Shown here piece by piece: positions 36,853-45,935 of a stretch of 59,627 bases of DNA. The position numbers and the translations under genes were made by a program. Position 1 is the first letter of the stretch, and each line of letters begins with the position of its first letter. This stretch comes from a virus, in the IMG/VR virus record IMGVR_UViG_3300009370_000034, positions 1 to 59,627 of that record. One strand, written 5' to 3'. The notes under the pieces were generated by a model. It saw nothing but the letters and a program-made list of their open reading frames with translations. It had not been told where the DNA came from and did no database searches.

Positions 36853-38988
36853 TCAATCGCTGTTGGTGCGGATGGTCCCCTCACTATACACGTCCGACAC
36901 CCAACTGTGCGGATCGAAGGCTAGTTCGTCCCCGGGGAGGGCGTCGAAGGTCAGGTAGTGCCCGTGGCTGGTGGACGTGAAGTAGTTCGTACCGGTCAAC
37001 TCCGTTGCCATAGTGACGGGCAGGTAGTGGAGCAGGGCCTTGCGGATGGCCGCACGGTTCCTGTGCCTCATGGGCGTGTACACGGACACGCTGTTGTTCG
37101 CTGTCCCAGTCCAGTAGTAGTCGCTGACCACAGAACTTCCTGAAACATAGGAGTTTCCCTCCAGTGAAGTTCCATCGAAATACGGCCCGTCACTGAACGG
37201 CTGAAACATCCATTCGTCCAACGTCACCGAAGCACTATTCCCCAAAGTCAGCACCAGCGTCGGGAACAACTGTTCCACGCCGGTCTGCCGAAACGTGAAC
37301 GTAGCCGTATCATCGGACGGAAGTTGTGTGGTAGAGGCGTAGGAAATGGTTGCCACCTTGTCGATCAACAGGGTGTAGGCAACGCCCCCGGTGGTCTGCG
37401 TCAACTTGGTAACTACAGCGTTGCTGTTGGCCTCATCTATAACCTCGCCAGACGTGTTGATCGTAAGATCATCGGCTGTCAATACATTGGACGTTCCGTT
37501 GTGTACTGCCAAGTCAAATCGGTCGAACCTACTACCACTGGAAGGGTTGGCGTCCACCCTCGTCAACTTGAGGCTGAACCCGTGGAAGTGCTGTCCGTCT
37601 CCACCATAGAGTCGGGCACGGAACAGGGTCCCGTGTTCGCTGCCCGTGAGATAGACAGCCGCAGTCTCCGTGTAGCCCGGGAGGACAGCGAAGCCGGGCC
37701 GCTGCTGGAAGGCGGTGGTGGCGTACCGTCCACCATCGGTCGCCTGTGTCAGGGTCTTGTAGTAAGCCGCCGAGGTGGAGTCGTCGCTCGTGAAGTACTT
37801 GGACTCGGTCGGAAGGGACGAGACGTTGGTAGGCTCTTCCCGGTAGAGCCTGACCTGCCCAGTGGTGTTGGTCATCGTGGCCCCGACCGAGGAGTAGTAG
37901 GGGACGCTCCGCTTGATCTGGACCGGGGTGCGGGGGAAGACGTAGACCGTGCCAGCACCCGTGGAGTTGGTGCTGAAGGTGACCCCGGTAGAGGCGCTGT
38001 GGTCCACCGTGATGCTCCCAGACGAGGCATTGGTGAGGTAGTTCCATGAGCCGGTGGACGAGGGCGTGCCGACGAACCGGGGATCGGCAATGAGGTTGGT
38101 ACGGCTGGCCGAGACGGTGAAGTGGGCCCGCCGATAGGGGGACGTGGTGCTGGAGCCGGTCGTGTTGAACTCCCTGACGCTGACCTCCGAGTCCGTGATG
38201 ACGGAGAGCATGTCGATGAGGGCGTCAGCCCGTCCACGCTGGGAGTAGTAACGTGCAGCGTCGTAGAGCAGTTCACGAATCTGGCTGGGCCGCAGTTCCT
38301 GAGCCGTGAACGGCAGGCCGGACACGTGGCAGAGTTGGTTCAGAGCGTCGTAGTGAACACGGTACGGGTCCTTCTGTGCCATGATCTCCTCGCACAGGGA
38401 GCGCATCTGGTCGGCCTCCCACCCGAAGACCCTGACGTACTTCTCCAGATGGCCCGCAGTGTCCAGACTCCGATAGTAACGTGGAATGCGCTTCCACATA
38501 CTGTCACCCAAGGCGTGGTACGTGGGGATCATCACAGAGGCGGTGGCGACACGGCGGGTGTAGACGTTGCCCGAGGAATCCACGTACTGGTAGAAGATGG
38601 CGTAGTAGAGCCAGTTACTCAGGGACTCGGTAGACGAGACCTGATGGGTAATCGGGAGGGGCATGTCCTTGGTGGGCGTACGGTAGTCCAGCAGTTCGCC
38701 GTCGCTCCAGAACTCCGGGTAGCCGTCCCATGCGTACCTGATCTGCACCTCTTTGATGTTGGTGCCGCTAGAGGGGGTGGAGGTGTCTGGGTCAGCGTCC
38801 ACCAGCCAGCCCACCTCCACGGACCACAGTTTGCGCTCCGTGTCGTAGTCAACGACCGAGGCGGTGACGAAAGCCTGCCGTGGGACGGGAACCGACTGGA
38901 CGAACCCGTCCTGCCGGAGGGCACCGGTACCGGAGGTGTCCCGTAGGCCAGCGCTGGTGGTGTCCCTGAGACGAAAGGACTCGGCCAC
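36853..38988 (-). CDS. gpI-like baseplate wedge and fibre protein (711 aa)
   Basis: The first 280 residues contain the tail-protein-I signature: RIPRYYRSLDTAGHLEKYVRVFGWEADQMRSLCEEIMAQKDPYRVHYDALNQL, as in P2 gpI family baseplate wedge proteins. The long Ser/Thr/Gly-rich part after residue 290 looks like a beta-rich fibre or carbohydrate-binding domain (TSSTGSWNYL, GFSLKLTR). It follows the J-like wedge, matching P2-type gene order J-I-fibre. It would link the wedge to receptor-binding fibres. Confidence 0.8.
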   Translation of the reverse strand: MAESFRLRDTTSAGLRDTSGTGALRQDGFVQSVPVPRQAFVTASVVDYDTERKLWSVEVGWLVDADPDTSTPSSGTNIKEVQIRYAWDGYPEFWSDGELLDYRTPTKDMPLPITHQVSSTESLSNWLYYAIFYQYVDSSGNVYTRRVATASVMIPTYHALGDSMWKRIPRYYRSLDTAGHLEKYVRVFGWEADQMRSLCEEIMAQKDPYRVHYDALNQLCHVSGLPFTAQELRPSQIRELLYDAARYYSQRGRADALIDMLSVITDSEVSVREFNTTGSSTTSPYRRAHFTVSASRTNLIADPRFVGTPSSTGSWNYLTNASSGSITVDHSASTGVTFSTNSTGAGTVYVFPRTPVQIKRSVPYYSSVGATMTNTTGQVRLYREEPTNVSSLPTESKYFTSDDSTSAAYYKTLTQATDGGRYATTAFQQRPGFAVLPGYTETAAVYLTGSEHGTLFRARLYGGDGQHFHGFSLKLTRVDANPSSGSRFDRFDLAVHNGTSNVLTADDLTINTSGEVIDEANSNAVVTKLTQTTGGVAYTLLIDKVATISYASTTQLPSDDTATFTFRQTGVEQLFPTLVLTLGNSASVTLDEWMFQPFSDGPYFDGTSLEGNSYVSGSSVVSDYYWTGTANNSVSVYTPMRHRNRAAIRKALLHYLPVTMATELTGTNYFTSTSHGHYLTFDALPGDELAFDPHSWVSDVYSEGTIRTNSD

Positions 38989-40505
38989 TAGGAGACGCCC
39001 CCGGTCATACCGCTGACGGCGACCCCACGTAGCGTGGGCAGGTACACCGCCGACGAGGTGGTGGCGGTGATGGCAAAGTCCGCAGCGGACGTGCCGCTGG
39101 AGGAGCCACTGATGTTGCTCACGGTGACCGAGAGGACCCCGGGCACGGCCAAGGCCGCCGACGTGATGTCAGCGAGCCGCACTGTCTGGTCGAACTTGAT
39201 ATTGTCCCAAGTGAACAGGGCCCGGACGGCGTCCTTGACGCCCTGCTGGACCTCGGTCTGCTGGTAGCCGTCCCTGATCTCGACCCTGCTGAACCCGACG
39301 TACACGTCCACCACGTTGACCGTGGTGCTGATCTGGTTCACCTGAACCCCGACCATGGACCGGTCCGACAGGTAGTCGCTGAGGTTGGAGTTGATGTCCG
39401 TACCGGCCGATCCGAAGTCGCTGGTCAGCGACAGGGCAGTTCCCAGATTGGAGCCACCCTCTGCGGTCGGAAGGCCACGCAGGTCGTAGTCGTCAAAGGA
39501 CGGCAGGGCGGTGTAGTTGATGGTCACGGCCCCCGAAGAGGTGGTGCTCAGCGCATGGGCCTTTGACACACCCGAGTAGCCCCGGATGACAGAGATGTAG
39601 TCGTTCAGTGTGACGGCCCGGTTCTGGGTACGGCGTAGGGTGGGAGCATTGAGTTTGATCGACGCCAGCGACTCAGGGTCGCCCCCGCCAGCGCCGGACG
39701 TGGAACTGGAGATGGATATGCCGGTGACCGGCGAGTCCATGAGCGTGATGGCGTTCGCTGACACGTTGCCGAGGGGCCCCTGACCGACACGGTAGGAGGC
39801 GGTGATGGTGACCCCGGTCGGCGGGACCAGTCCGTTCACTCCATTGCCCAGCACGACCACAGTATTGTCCGAACTGTCGGTCACGGTAGTGAACACCGGA
39901 GCGGACGCTGAGGCGTCAGGAAGGCGGGGGTGATAGTTGTAGGTGGCCGTGCCAACCTTCAAGGACAACGAGGCGGGCACCACCTTCTGCTCAGAGAGCA
40001 CGAAGGACGATGCGGCCCGCCCCGAGAAGTTCGTGGTCAGCGTCTCCGTGACCTGCCTCCCCTCCAAGAGACTGATCGTGGCCGACGATCCGGCAGAGAT
40101 GGTCGCTGCCGCAGTGGACGTGAAGTAGATGACCCCGGTAGAGGACGTGGCCGGGACGTTGAACATGGTCCCCTTGGGGAGGGTAATGTCGGCGGTTCCG
40201 CTGGCCGACCCGTTGGCTACGGTTACCGTGGCCGTGGCCGAGGTCCGGGGATTGGGGGTGTAGCCCATAGCCTGCGCCAGAGCGTGGACCGACGCACGCT
40301 GGGTGGCGGTGGCCATGAACGCCTCGTTGTGCGCTCGGTCAAGGTAGTAGTTCTGAATGTCAGCAACGTACGCCCACAGGTCGATGAGGGTCATGGCGAA
40401 GTCTGACGACTGGGCCCGTGACCATTCTGGGATGCTGGCCTTGGCCCGGGCCACGAGATCGGACTTGACCGAAGAGAAGTCCCGGCTGGTGTAGTTGGTG
40501 GGCAT
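38988..40505 (-). CDS. Baseplate J-like wedge protein (505 aa)
   Basis: The start NYTSRDFSSVKSDLVARAKASIPEWS and the sentence DLWAYVADIQNYYLDRAHNEAFMATATQRASVHALAQAMGY are typical of the baseplate J / gp47 family of contractile tails. The C-terminus GVLSVTVSNISG is also typical. J-like proteins form the baseplate wedge core and connect tube to fibres. It overlaps the gpI-like gene by one base and follows the gp25-like gene, the normal order. Confidence 0.93.
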   Translation of the reverse strand: MPTNYTSRDFSSVKSDLVARAKASIPEWSRAQSSDFAMTLIDLWAYVADIQNYYLDRAHNEAFMATATQRASVHALAQAMGYTPNPRTSATATVTVANGSASGTADITLPKGTMFNVPATSSTGVIYFTSTAAATISAGSSATISLLEGRQVTETLTTNFSGRAASSFVLSEQKVVPASLSLKVGTATYNYHPRLPDASASAPVFTTVTDSSDNTVVVLGNGVNGLVPPTGVTITASYRVGQGPLGNVSANAITLMDSPVTGISISSSTSGAGGGDPESLASIKLNAPTLRRTQNRAVTLNDYISVIRGYSGVSKAHALSTTSSGAVTINYTALPSFDDYDLRGLPTAEGGSNLGTALSLTSDFGSAGTDINSNLSDYLSDRSMVGVQVNQISTTVNVVDVYVGFSRVEIRDGYQQTEVQQGVKDAVRALFTWDNIKFDQTVRLADITSAALAVPGVLSVTVSNISGSSSGTSAADFAITATTSSAVYLPTLRGVAVSGMTGGVS

Positions 40506-40514
40506 GGCGAATCC

Positions 40515-40937
40515 TTAGAGTGGGGTGAACACGTTGACGGTGTTGGGGTTCACCAACGACATGGACAGGGTTGACGAGGTGAGAGAACTGTTCAATCGGT
40601 ACTGGGCGTTCACGTAGAGGGTGGCCTCCGGGTCGCCGGGGCCGGACCACGACCCGTCGGGCGGCTTGTCAGTGATGTTCAGCGCCGTGACCACGCAGTT
40701 GGACAGGTGCCTGTTCAGGTGGGCCAGAGTTTCTTCCTTGTAGTCGGCCACCACCAAGGAGTCCAGCGTCTGGAACAGTAGGCGGGCGGTCCCGGCCCCG
40801 TAGGACGGGTCCATGACACGCTCGTACTTCTCGGTCATCAGGATGTTGATGATCTCCTGACGAGCGATCTCGTCAGGGTCATCGGTGGTCGCAACGCCAG
40901 CGTCGGTGAACGTGAACGGTACAGAGATGGTGAGCAA
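40515..40937 (-). CDS. gp25-like baseplate wedge protein (140 aa)
   Basis: The sequence LTISVPFTFTDAGVATTDDPDEIARQEIINILMTEKYERVMDPSYGAGT matches the gpW/gp25 baseplate family. I chose TTG at 40937, placed just after the stop of the lysin (40942-40940) behind GAAGGGCTGAAG; an upstream TTG at 40964 would overlap that gene by 25 bases. In T4 gp25 is a small subunit that starts sheath assembly at the baseplate. The length of 140 aa is normal. Confidence 0.8.
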   Translation of the reverse strand: MLTISVPFTFTDAGVATTDDPDEIARQEIINILMTEKYERVMDPSYGAGTARLLFQTLDSLVVADYKEETLAHLNRHLSNCVVTALNITDKPPDGSWSGPGDPEATLYVNAQYRLNSSLTSSTLSMSLVNPNTVNVFTPL

Positions 40938-40939
40938 CT

Positions 40940-41674
40940 TCAGCCCTTCATAATCTTGGCCCAAGTGTTGGGACCAACAATTCCGTCTACCACGAGTTTG
41001 TTCGCCCGCTGGTACCGCTTGACTGCCCTAGTAGTCATTCTACCAAAGATGCCGTCCGGCGTTCCAGCATCGAAGCCAAGGTCACCCAACTTGCGCTGTA
41101 GGACACGAACCGCCTCGTGCCTGCTGCCCCTGCGGAGGGGGTTGGCACTAACGTAGGTCTCCAGATCCTTGACGAACTTTGCGATGGCTGCCCAGTCCAC
41201 CGTGGGCTCAACAGTGTCCTCGGGCTCGGGCTGGGACAACATCGCCGGGGCGTCGAACCACTCAGAGGAGCGGCGGGGCTGGTGGTGCCACCACTCTCCG
41301 TCAACAGTCGGATGGAGGCCGTACTCCTTGGCGATGTTGTTTATTTCCCACTTCTTGATGTCCCCCTTGAGACGATGGAAATCCACGGCGTAGCACCAGC
41401 CGTCCTCCTGCTGCATGTGCCAACTCCCCCGCCAGATGCCGCGACCGTCAAGGCCCTTCGGCCCGAAGCGCCGATCCGGGTTGGCAGCGAGGTTGCCCTT
41501 ACCAGCACGGTACTTCTTGTAGAAGTACATCTGTTGTGCGTAGGAGCGGCACCCAGAGGACACGGACACACGGCCCTTGATCCTCGGGTCCTCAAAGAAC
41601 GCTTCCAGACGCTTCTTAAAGCGCGGATGAAGTAGGGACAGGTCAACCCTGCTACTGGTTGTTGGAATACTCAC
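40940..41674 (-). CDS. M15 peptidase with peptidoglycan-binding domain (244 aa)
   Basis: The N-terminal M15 peptidase shows GSWHMQQEDGWCYAVDFH and DGEWWHHQ, giving zinc ligands near H86, D98 and H130. The C-terminal part is a peptidoglycan_binding_1 domain (LRRGSRHEAVRVLQRKLGDLGFDAGTPDG). It should cut the peptide stems of peptidoglycan. Located among baseplate genes, it may be a tail-associated lysin, but it has no signal peptide and could also serve as the endolysin with the holin-like protein at 36587. Confidence 0.85.
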   Translation of the reverse strand: MSIPTTSSRVDLSLLHPRFKKRLEAFFEDPRIKGRVSVSSGCRSYAQQMYFYKKYRAGKGNLAANPDRRFGPKGLDGRGIWRGSWHMQQEDGWCYAVDFHRLKGDIKKWEINNIAKEYGLHPTVDGEWWHHQPRRSSEWFDAPAMLSQPEPEDTVEPTVDWAAIAKFVKDLETYVSANPLRRGSRHEAVRVLQRKLGDLGFDAGTPDGIFGRMTTRAVKRYQRANKLVVDGIVGPNTWAKIMKG

Positions 41675-44508
41675 GATGCCTCCAATGTGGCTATCCTTGA
41701 TTCGGCTACTAACAGTCTAGTACGTAAATCCTTTACGGTGTTGATCAGCAGACTCGTCACAGCAGGCCAGTACACTGAATCGGGCAGTGGGTCACCATCG
41801 TTGTTGTCACACAGCACCAAATACGGACTGACTGCGTGTGCGTCCTCTGCGATAAGACCGACGTGCGGGAACTCAGGTGCCGCTTTATAGGCAAATACCT
41901 TCGGTTCAAGAGAATCAATCGTGTCAAGTGACATCTGACTAGCAACCGTTTCGCTAGCGAGGGTCTTGTACCGCAGCGACGAGGTGTCCTTTTGCATCAT
42001 GCCGAAGGATGCGTTGACGTTCAGGCCAGTACCGGCAGCAGCAGTCAGTGACTGTGGATAAATGTAACCGGACGAGTCAATGATAAGCCGTGCCGCAGCG
42101 TTAGTATACCCGTTTGTACTTCCGGTGGAGAATCGAATACCCCCACTAAGGGATACCGAGTTCATAAGTTCTAGGTAATTGTTCTGCTGGCAAATCGCTG
42201 ACTCTTGAATGCCTCCGTCCTGCTCAAAGATCAGACGAGGGTTGTCGTTTTCATTATTGTTGTCAGTGTCTGCCTCAATGATAACTTCGCAGTCGCCTGA
42301 AGTGCCTGAAGAGACATGCAGGTTGGCAGCCGGAGCATTACTCACACTGAATATGGAGCCCATGCCGATGTTGCCGCCGTTGTTGATACGCATCCGTTCA
42401 ATACCGCCCTGTTTGAACTGGACAACATTCACGTCTCCATCGCCCCTGCTGCCACCACCCAGCCTGATCTCCCCACCCATTCCGACACCATCTGGAATGC
42501 CGCCCACCACACTCATACTGTAACCATTGTGGTTGCTACCCATTGCCAGAACAGAAGGCTTGAACAGGAAGATACCGTCGCTGGAACCATCGGAGACAGA
42601 CAGCGAATAAGAACTACTAGCAGTGGTGCCGATGCCTAAACTGTTGGCGCTTGGGTTATATGTAAGTCCAGCGTCTGCTAAAGGTTGTAGATTTCCACTT
42701 GTCCCAGTCGCAAATATTGGGTATCTAGTGGCATTGGCACTATTTGCCGCTACGCCTATGTACGTGGCGTTGGTGGCGTTGGTTGCGGAAGAAGCATTGC
42801 CGACTACGCTGCCGACCCAGCCAGCGCTACTGAAGTACCCGCGCTCAGAACCCCCGGTGCTAACACCTATCTGGTCTTCGTTCTTACGGTATACGCCCGT
42901 GTCGTCGTCGCTGCTGAACGTCAACGACGGATCGCCAGCAGTGCCGTTGCCTAGCCGTACCTCATTGGAGACGCTCACTATGTCGATGTACGCATACTCC
43001 CAGTGTAAACTGGAGGAACCAAGGTTGTATGTGGAACCTTGATACGGAAGAAAGTCACCGCTAGCGTTGAAGTAAGCACGGTACACCCCGTTAGACATGA
43101 AGTACGTGATGTTGCTGGACCCTTGGAACAGCATCTGTTCACCTTCACCGTTACCAACAATGAAGTCCTGCGGCCCGTCAATGCTGCTCCCCAGCGTCAG
43201 TACTCCCGTGAAGCGGCCCGTTCCTTGTACGTCCAACTTGTACGACGGGTTGGAGTTACCGACACCAAAGTTTGCATTTGAGACATTGACACCAGCATCA
43301 TTAATGGTCAGACCTGCCCCATTCGGATGGTCAGCCAACTGAAAGTCGATGGAACTAGTAGCGTCTGCGTGACCATATATCACGATGCCCGGTGCCCACG
43401 TTCCGGTGTGCATCTTTGGTGACCTAAGCACCATGTAGGAACTGGTACCACTCAGAGTGGCATTCATATAGCCAGACGCATACCCGGAAGGTTCGCTGCT
43501 GACATCGAACTCAATCCGACCGCCAGCGCCATCCAAGGTGACCCTGTCACCAGAGGCGGCAGTCTGGAACAAACCACCCGTGATCGTCCCGGTGATAGCG
43601 AGATTCGAACCGTCCCACGTGAGTTTGTTACCACAGGAGAACCGTGAGGCTCCTCCAGACGTGCGCTCCATGACAACATCGCCGCCTGAACTGTTGTACG
43701 CCGGGGCGTTATCGGCATCAGCGTCGATCCCTATAGCCACACGACCACTGGACTCTGCGAGCATGACCGCACGGCCACCACCAGCGGAGATGCGCTTGTT
43801 GCCCTGATCCAGTTCTATCTTGTGGGAACTTGTACCACCGGTCAACAGGCCCGTGGTGATCACCCAGCCCCCGACAGTCCCATCTACCCAATCATGGTCA
43901 GGTTGTGCAGCCGTACCACCGGAGGCGGCACCACTTACCACCGTGGAGGCTGCGGTGCCCCCGATAACAGCAGTGCCGAGAATGGTTAGCGTAGAACCGT
44001 CCCACTGAAGGGAGCCGCTGGTACCACCAAGATAGAACTTACCGGTGTAGTCCATGTAGGTACGCCACCCGTCGGACCCGTTGGAGCCTGTGTGGTACCC
44101 CATGTAGGTGGAGCCCAAGTACAGGCCCGCAGATGTTGGGTGCCCTGCCCAGTCAGACAGGTCGAAGAGTGACTCCGATCCGCTGGGACCGAAGTTGTAG
44201 TTGGATGGGTTCACCTCGCCCACGTCAGCACGCACCGGGTTGTAGGTGGTGTTCAGCCAGTAGACACTGGTGTAGTCCTCGTCTTCCCGGCAGACCACGA
44301 TGGAGGACCCGACGTTGGGGACCACCCAGTCGTTCTCAAAGGGGTGCGCCTCACGACCGAAGTAGGAGACCGGGACCGTCGTGTCCAGACCCGTCACCGA
44401 CGGGATGATGACCTGAATCTCGCCCGTGGTGGTGCTGGAGTACTGGACGATGGCCCGGTGAATCTGGGACGTGGAGCCGTGTATCGAATCAGTTTGAGGA
44501 ATAGACAT
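41671..44508 (-). CDS. OB-fold spike with fibre stalk and S74 chaperone (945 aa)
   Basis: Residues about 10-90 (HRAIVQYSSTTTGEIQVIIPSV, then GSSIVVCREDEDYTSVYW) match the N-terminal OB domain of gpV/gp5-type central spikes. The middle 700 residues are Gly/Ser/Thr-rich repeats of fibre type. The C-terminus (SSLRYKTLASE, then FPHVGLIAEDAHAV) is an S74 intramolecular chaperone with Arg and the GLIAEDV-like core. Spikes usually end in a needle tip, so an OB spike joined to an S74 fibre is unusual. Codon use in the middle looks more AT-rich than in its neighbours. SD GAGGAGGGCAC precedes ATG 44508. Confidence 0.82.
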   Translation of the reverse strand: MSIPQTDSIHGSTSQIHRAIVQYSSTTTGEIQVIIPSVTGLDTTVPVSYFGREAHPFENDWVVPNVGSSIVVCREDEDYTSVYWLNTTYNPVRADVGEVNPSNYNFGPSGSESLFDLSDWAGHPTSAGLYLGSTYMGYHTGSNGSDGWRTYMDYTGKFYLGGTSGSLQWDGSTLTILGTAVIGGTAASTVVSGAASGGTAAQPDHDWVDGTVGGWVITTGLLTGGTSSHKIELDQGNKRISAGGGRAVMLAESSGRVAIGIDADADNAPAYNSSGGDVVMERTSGGASRFSCGNKLTWDGSNLAITGTITGGLFQTAASGDRVTLDGAGGRIEFDVSSEPSGYASGYMNATLSGTSSYMVLRSPKMHTGTWAPGIVIYGHADATSSIDFQLADHPNGAGLTINDAGVNVSNANFGVGNSNPSYKLDVQGTGRFTGVLTLGSSIDGPQDFIVGNGEGEQMLFQGSSNITYFMSNGVYRAYFNASGDFLPYQGSTYNLGSSSLHWEYAYIDIVSVSNEVRLGNGTAGDPSLTFSSDDDTGVYRKNEDQIGVSTGGSERGYFSSAGWVGSVVGNASSATNATNATYIGVAANSANATRYPIFATGTSGNLQPLADAGLTYNPSANSLGIGTTASSSYSLSVSDGSSDGIFLFKPSVLAMGSNHNGYSMSVVGGIPDGVGMGGEIRLGGGSRGDGDVNVVQFKQGGIERMRINNGGNIGMGSIFSVSNAPAANLHVSSGTSGDCEVIIEADTDNNNENDNPRLIFEQDGGIQESAICQQNNYLELMNSVSLSGGIRFSTGSTNGYTNAAARLIIDSSGYIYPQSLTAAAGTGLNVNASFGMMQKDTSSLRYKTLASETVASQMSLDTIDSLEPKVFAYKAAPEFPHVGLIAEDAHAVSPYLVLCDNNDGDPLPDSVYWPAVTSLLINTVKDLRTRLLVAESRIATLEAS

Positions 44509-45676
44509 GTGCCCTCCTCACCGAGGCTCGCCACTTTCCCGACCTGACCCTACCATCAGGGGGAGGGTCGTAGGAGTACATCTGGTCCTGCCCGAAGTAC
44601 TCGTCCCCCACCGTGCTCCGTCCGAGCCCGAACTCCGTGACGAAGTGGCCCCGGTTGAACTGCATGTTGACCTCACGGACCAGCCAGACCCCGTCGAACT
44701 CGGAGCCGAACCCGTCCACCCGCACAGCACTGCCGGGGATGGGGCCTGCCACTCCGGTAGTGGTGGCCTTGGCCACGTAGGCATCGGAGTAGGCTCTGGT
44801 GGCGGACAACTTGCGGCGGGCGTCCTTCAGGGACGTGGCCTCAATAGGGAGCACGTCCGTCAAGCCGGACGACACGGTCGTGCCGTACCGTGACGAGCCG
44901 CCCAGCAGGTCGCTGGTGGTGGCGGTCAGCAGGTTTCCGTCCTCGTCCAGCAGGCTCAACTGCTCGGCGTTGGACTCCCCGTAGGCGTGTGACGTGCCCA
45001 TGGCCCCCTCGAACTCCATGATACGGCCCGGGGAGGCGTTGACCCCCACAGCGTCCTTGACCGTGGAGAGGCGGGCCGAGGGGGCCCCGTAGCGCAGTGC
45101 CTGTAGGGGGTTGTGTACGTGAATCTCCGTGCCGTGTACGTTGACGGCCAGACCGGACTGCTTGCACGCACGGACCAGCGCCTCCCAGTCCGAGGTGCCC
45201 CGCTGGACCAAGCGGGGAAGGGTGGGAGTGTTGTCAGGACAAGAGTACGAGAAGTTGTGGGCAATCGACAGGTCGTCCACCATCTGGGCCACCCGGAACT
45301 CGTTCCAGACACGGTTCCGCTTGCCCCGCATGACCGAACTGGCCCCCAGACAGTACAGGTGGGCCTCCTGAAAGAGGCTCCCATTGGCCTGACCGCTGGT
45401 GACCTTGTGGGACGGCTTGACGTGGTTGACGTACCCGCAGAACGTGAAACCGTCACCGTACGGGACCCCGACCACGATACTGACCGGACGGTCGATGTAC
45501 TCCGTAATGGACAGGGGCGAGATGCCCGCCAGAACCAGCGTGGCGAGGTCGTGCTCGTTCTCCCGCAGGTCGATGTCCACCCGTTCGATGGTGGTGTAGT
45601 CCACACCAACACCGTCGATGGACACGTCAACCGTGTGGGGAGAAGACTCCTTCTGCGGCCTGTTGACTACCGGCAT
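44489..45676 (-). CDS. Baseplate hub protein, gpD/gp27-like (395 aa)
   Basis: Sequence features of the late control gene D family: DLRENEHDLATLVLAGI, then the strand-rich region VKPSHKVTSGQ, RVWNEFRVAQMVDDLS and YSCPDNTPTLPRLVQRGTSDWEALVRACKQSGLAV. Such hubs form the trimer that carries the spike. It lies directly before the spike gene, overlapping by 20 bases, and behind the LysM protein, the usual order. Confidence 0.87.
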   Translation of the reverse strand: MPVVNRPQKESSPHTVDVSIDGVGVDYTTIERVDIDLRENEHDLATLVLAGISPLSITEYIDRPVSIVVGVPYGDGFTFCGYVNHVKPSHKVTSGQANGSLFQEAHLYCLGASSVMRGKRNRVWNEFRVAQMVDDLSIAHNFSYSCPDNTPTLPRLVQRGTSDWEALVRACKQSGLAVNVHGTEIHVHNPLQALRYGAPSARLSTVKDAVGVNASPGRIMEFEGAMGTSHAYGESNAEQLSLLDEDGNLLTATTSDLLGGSSRYGTTVSSGLTDVLPIEATSLKDARRKLSATRAYSDAYVAKATTTGVAGPIPGSAVRVDGFGSEFDGVWLVREVNMQFNRGHFVTEFGLGRSTVGDEYFGQDQMYSYDPPPDGRVRSGKWRASVRRAHVYSSN

Positions 45677-45678
45677 GC

Positions 45679-45930
45679 CTACGCCTCAGGGAGCCGGAGG
45701 CGGGTGCCCGCAGGGACCTCATCGGGGTAGGCGACCTGAGGGTTGACATCGGCCAGACGCCAGTAGAGGGACGGGTCCCCCAGATGCTGGGCAGCGATCT
45801 CCTGCATGGTCTGCCCGTCCATAGCGATGACCGTGTAGTACCGGCTGGAAGGGCGGGACTTGCGCTTGGTGACCGCCCTACCGTTGTCGTCAGTGGACTG
45901 GGTGTATCTAGAAGAGGGTGAGAGTGCCAT
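45679..45930 (-). CDS. LysM-domain baseplate protein (83 aa)
   Basis: The C-terminal 55 residues form a LysM motif (YYTVIAMDGQTMQEIAAQHLGDPSLYWRLADVNPQV) like T4 gp53 / P2 gpX-type proteins of contractile tails. The N-terminal part is basic and disordered. ATG 45930 follows GGTAGGT. A LysM here probably docks the baseplate hub to the tube rather than the cell wall. Confidence 0.87.
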   Translation of the reverse strand: MALSPSSRYTQSTDDNGRAVTKRKSRPSSRYYTVIAMDGQTMQEIAAQHLGDPSLYWRLADVNPQVAYPDEVPAGTRLRLPEA

Positions 45931-45935
45931 GATAC

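Noticed and set aside
43595-43620. T-loop-like GGTTCGAATC on the minus strand in the spike gene
   Set aside because: No acceptor or anticodon arm can be formed around it, and it lies in a well-supported coding frame.
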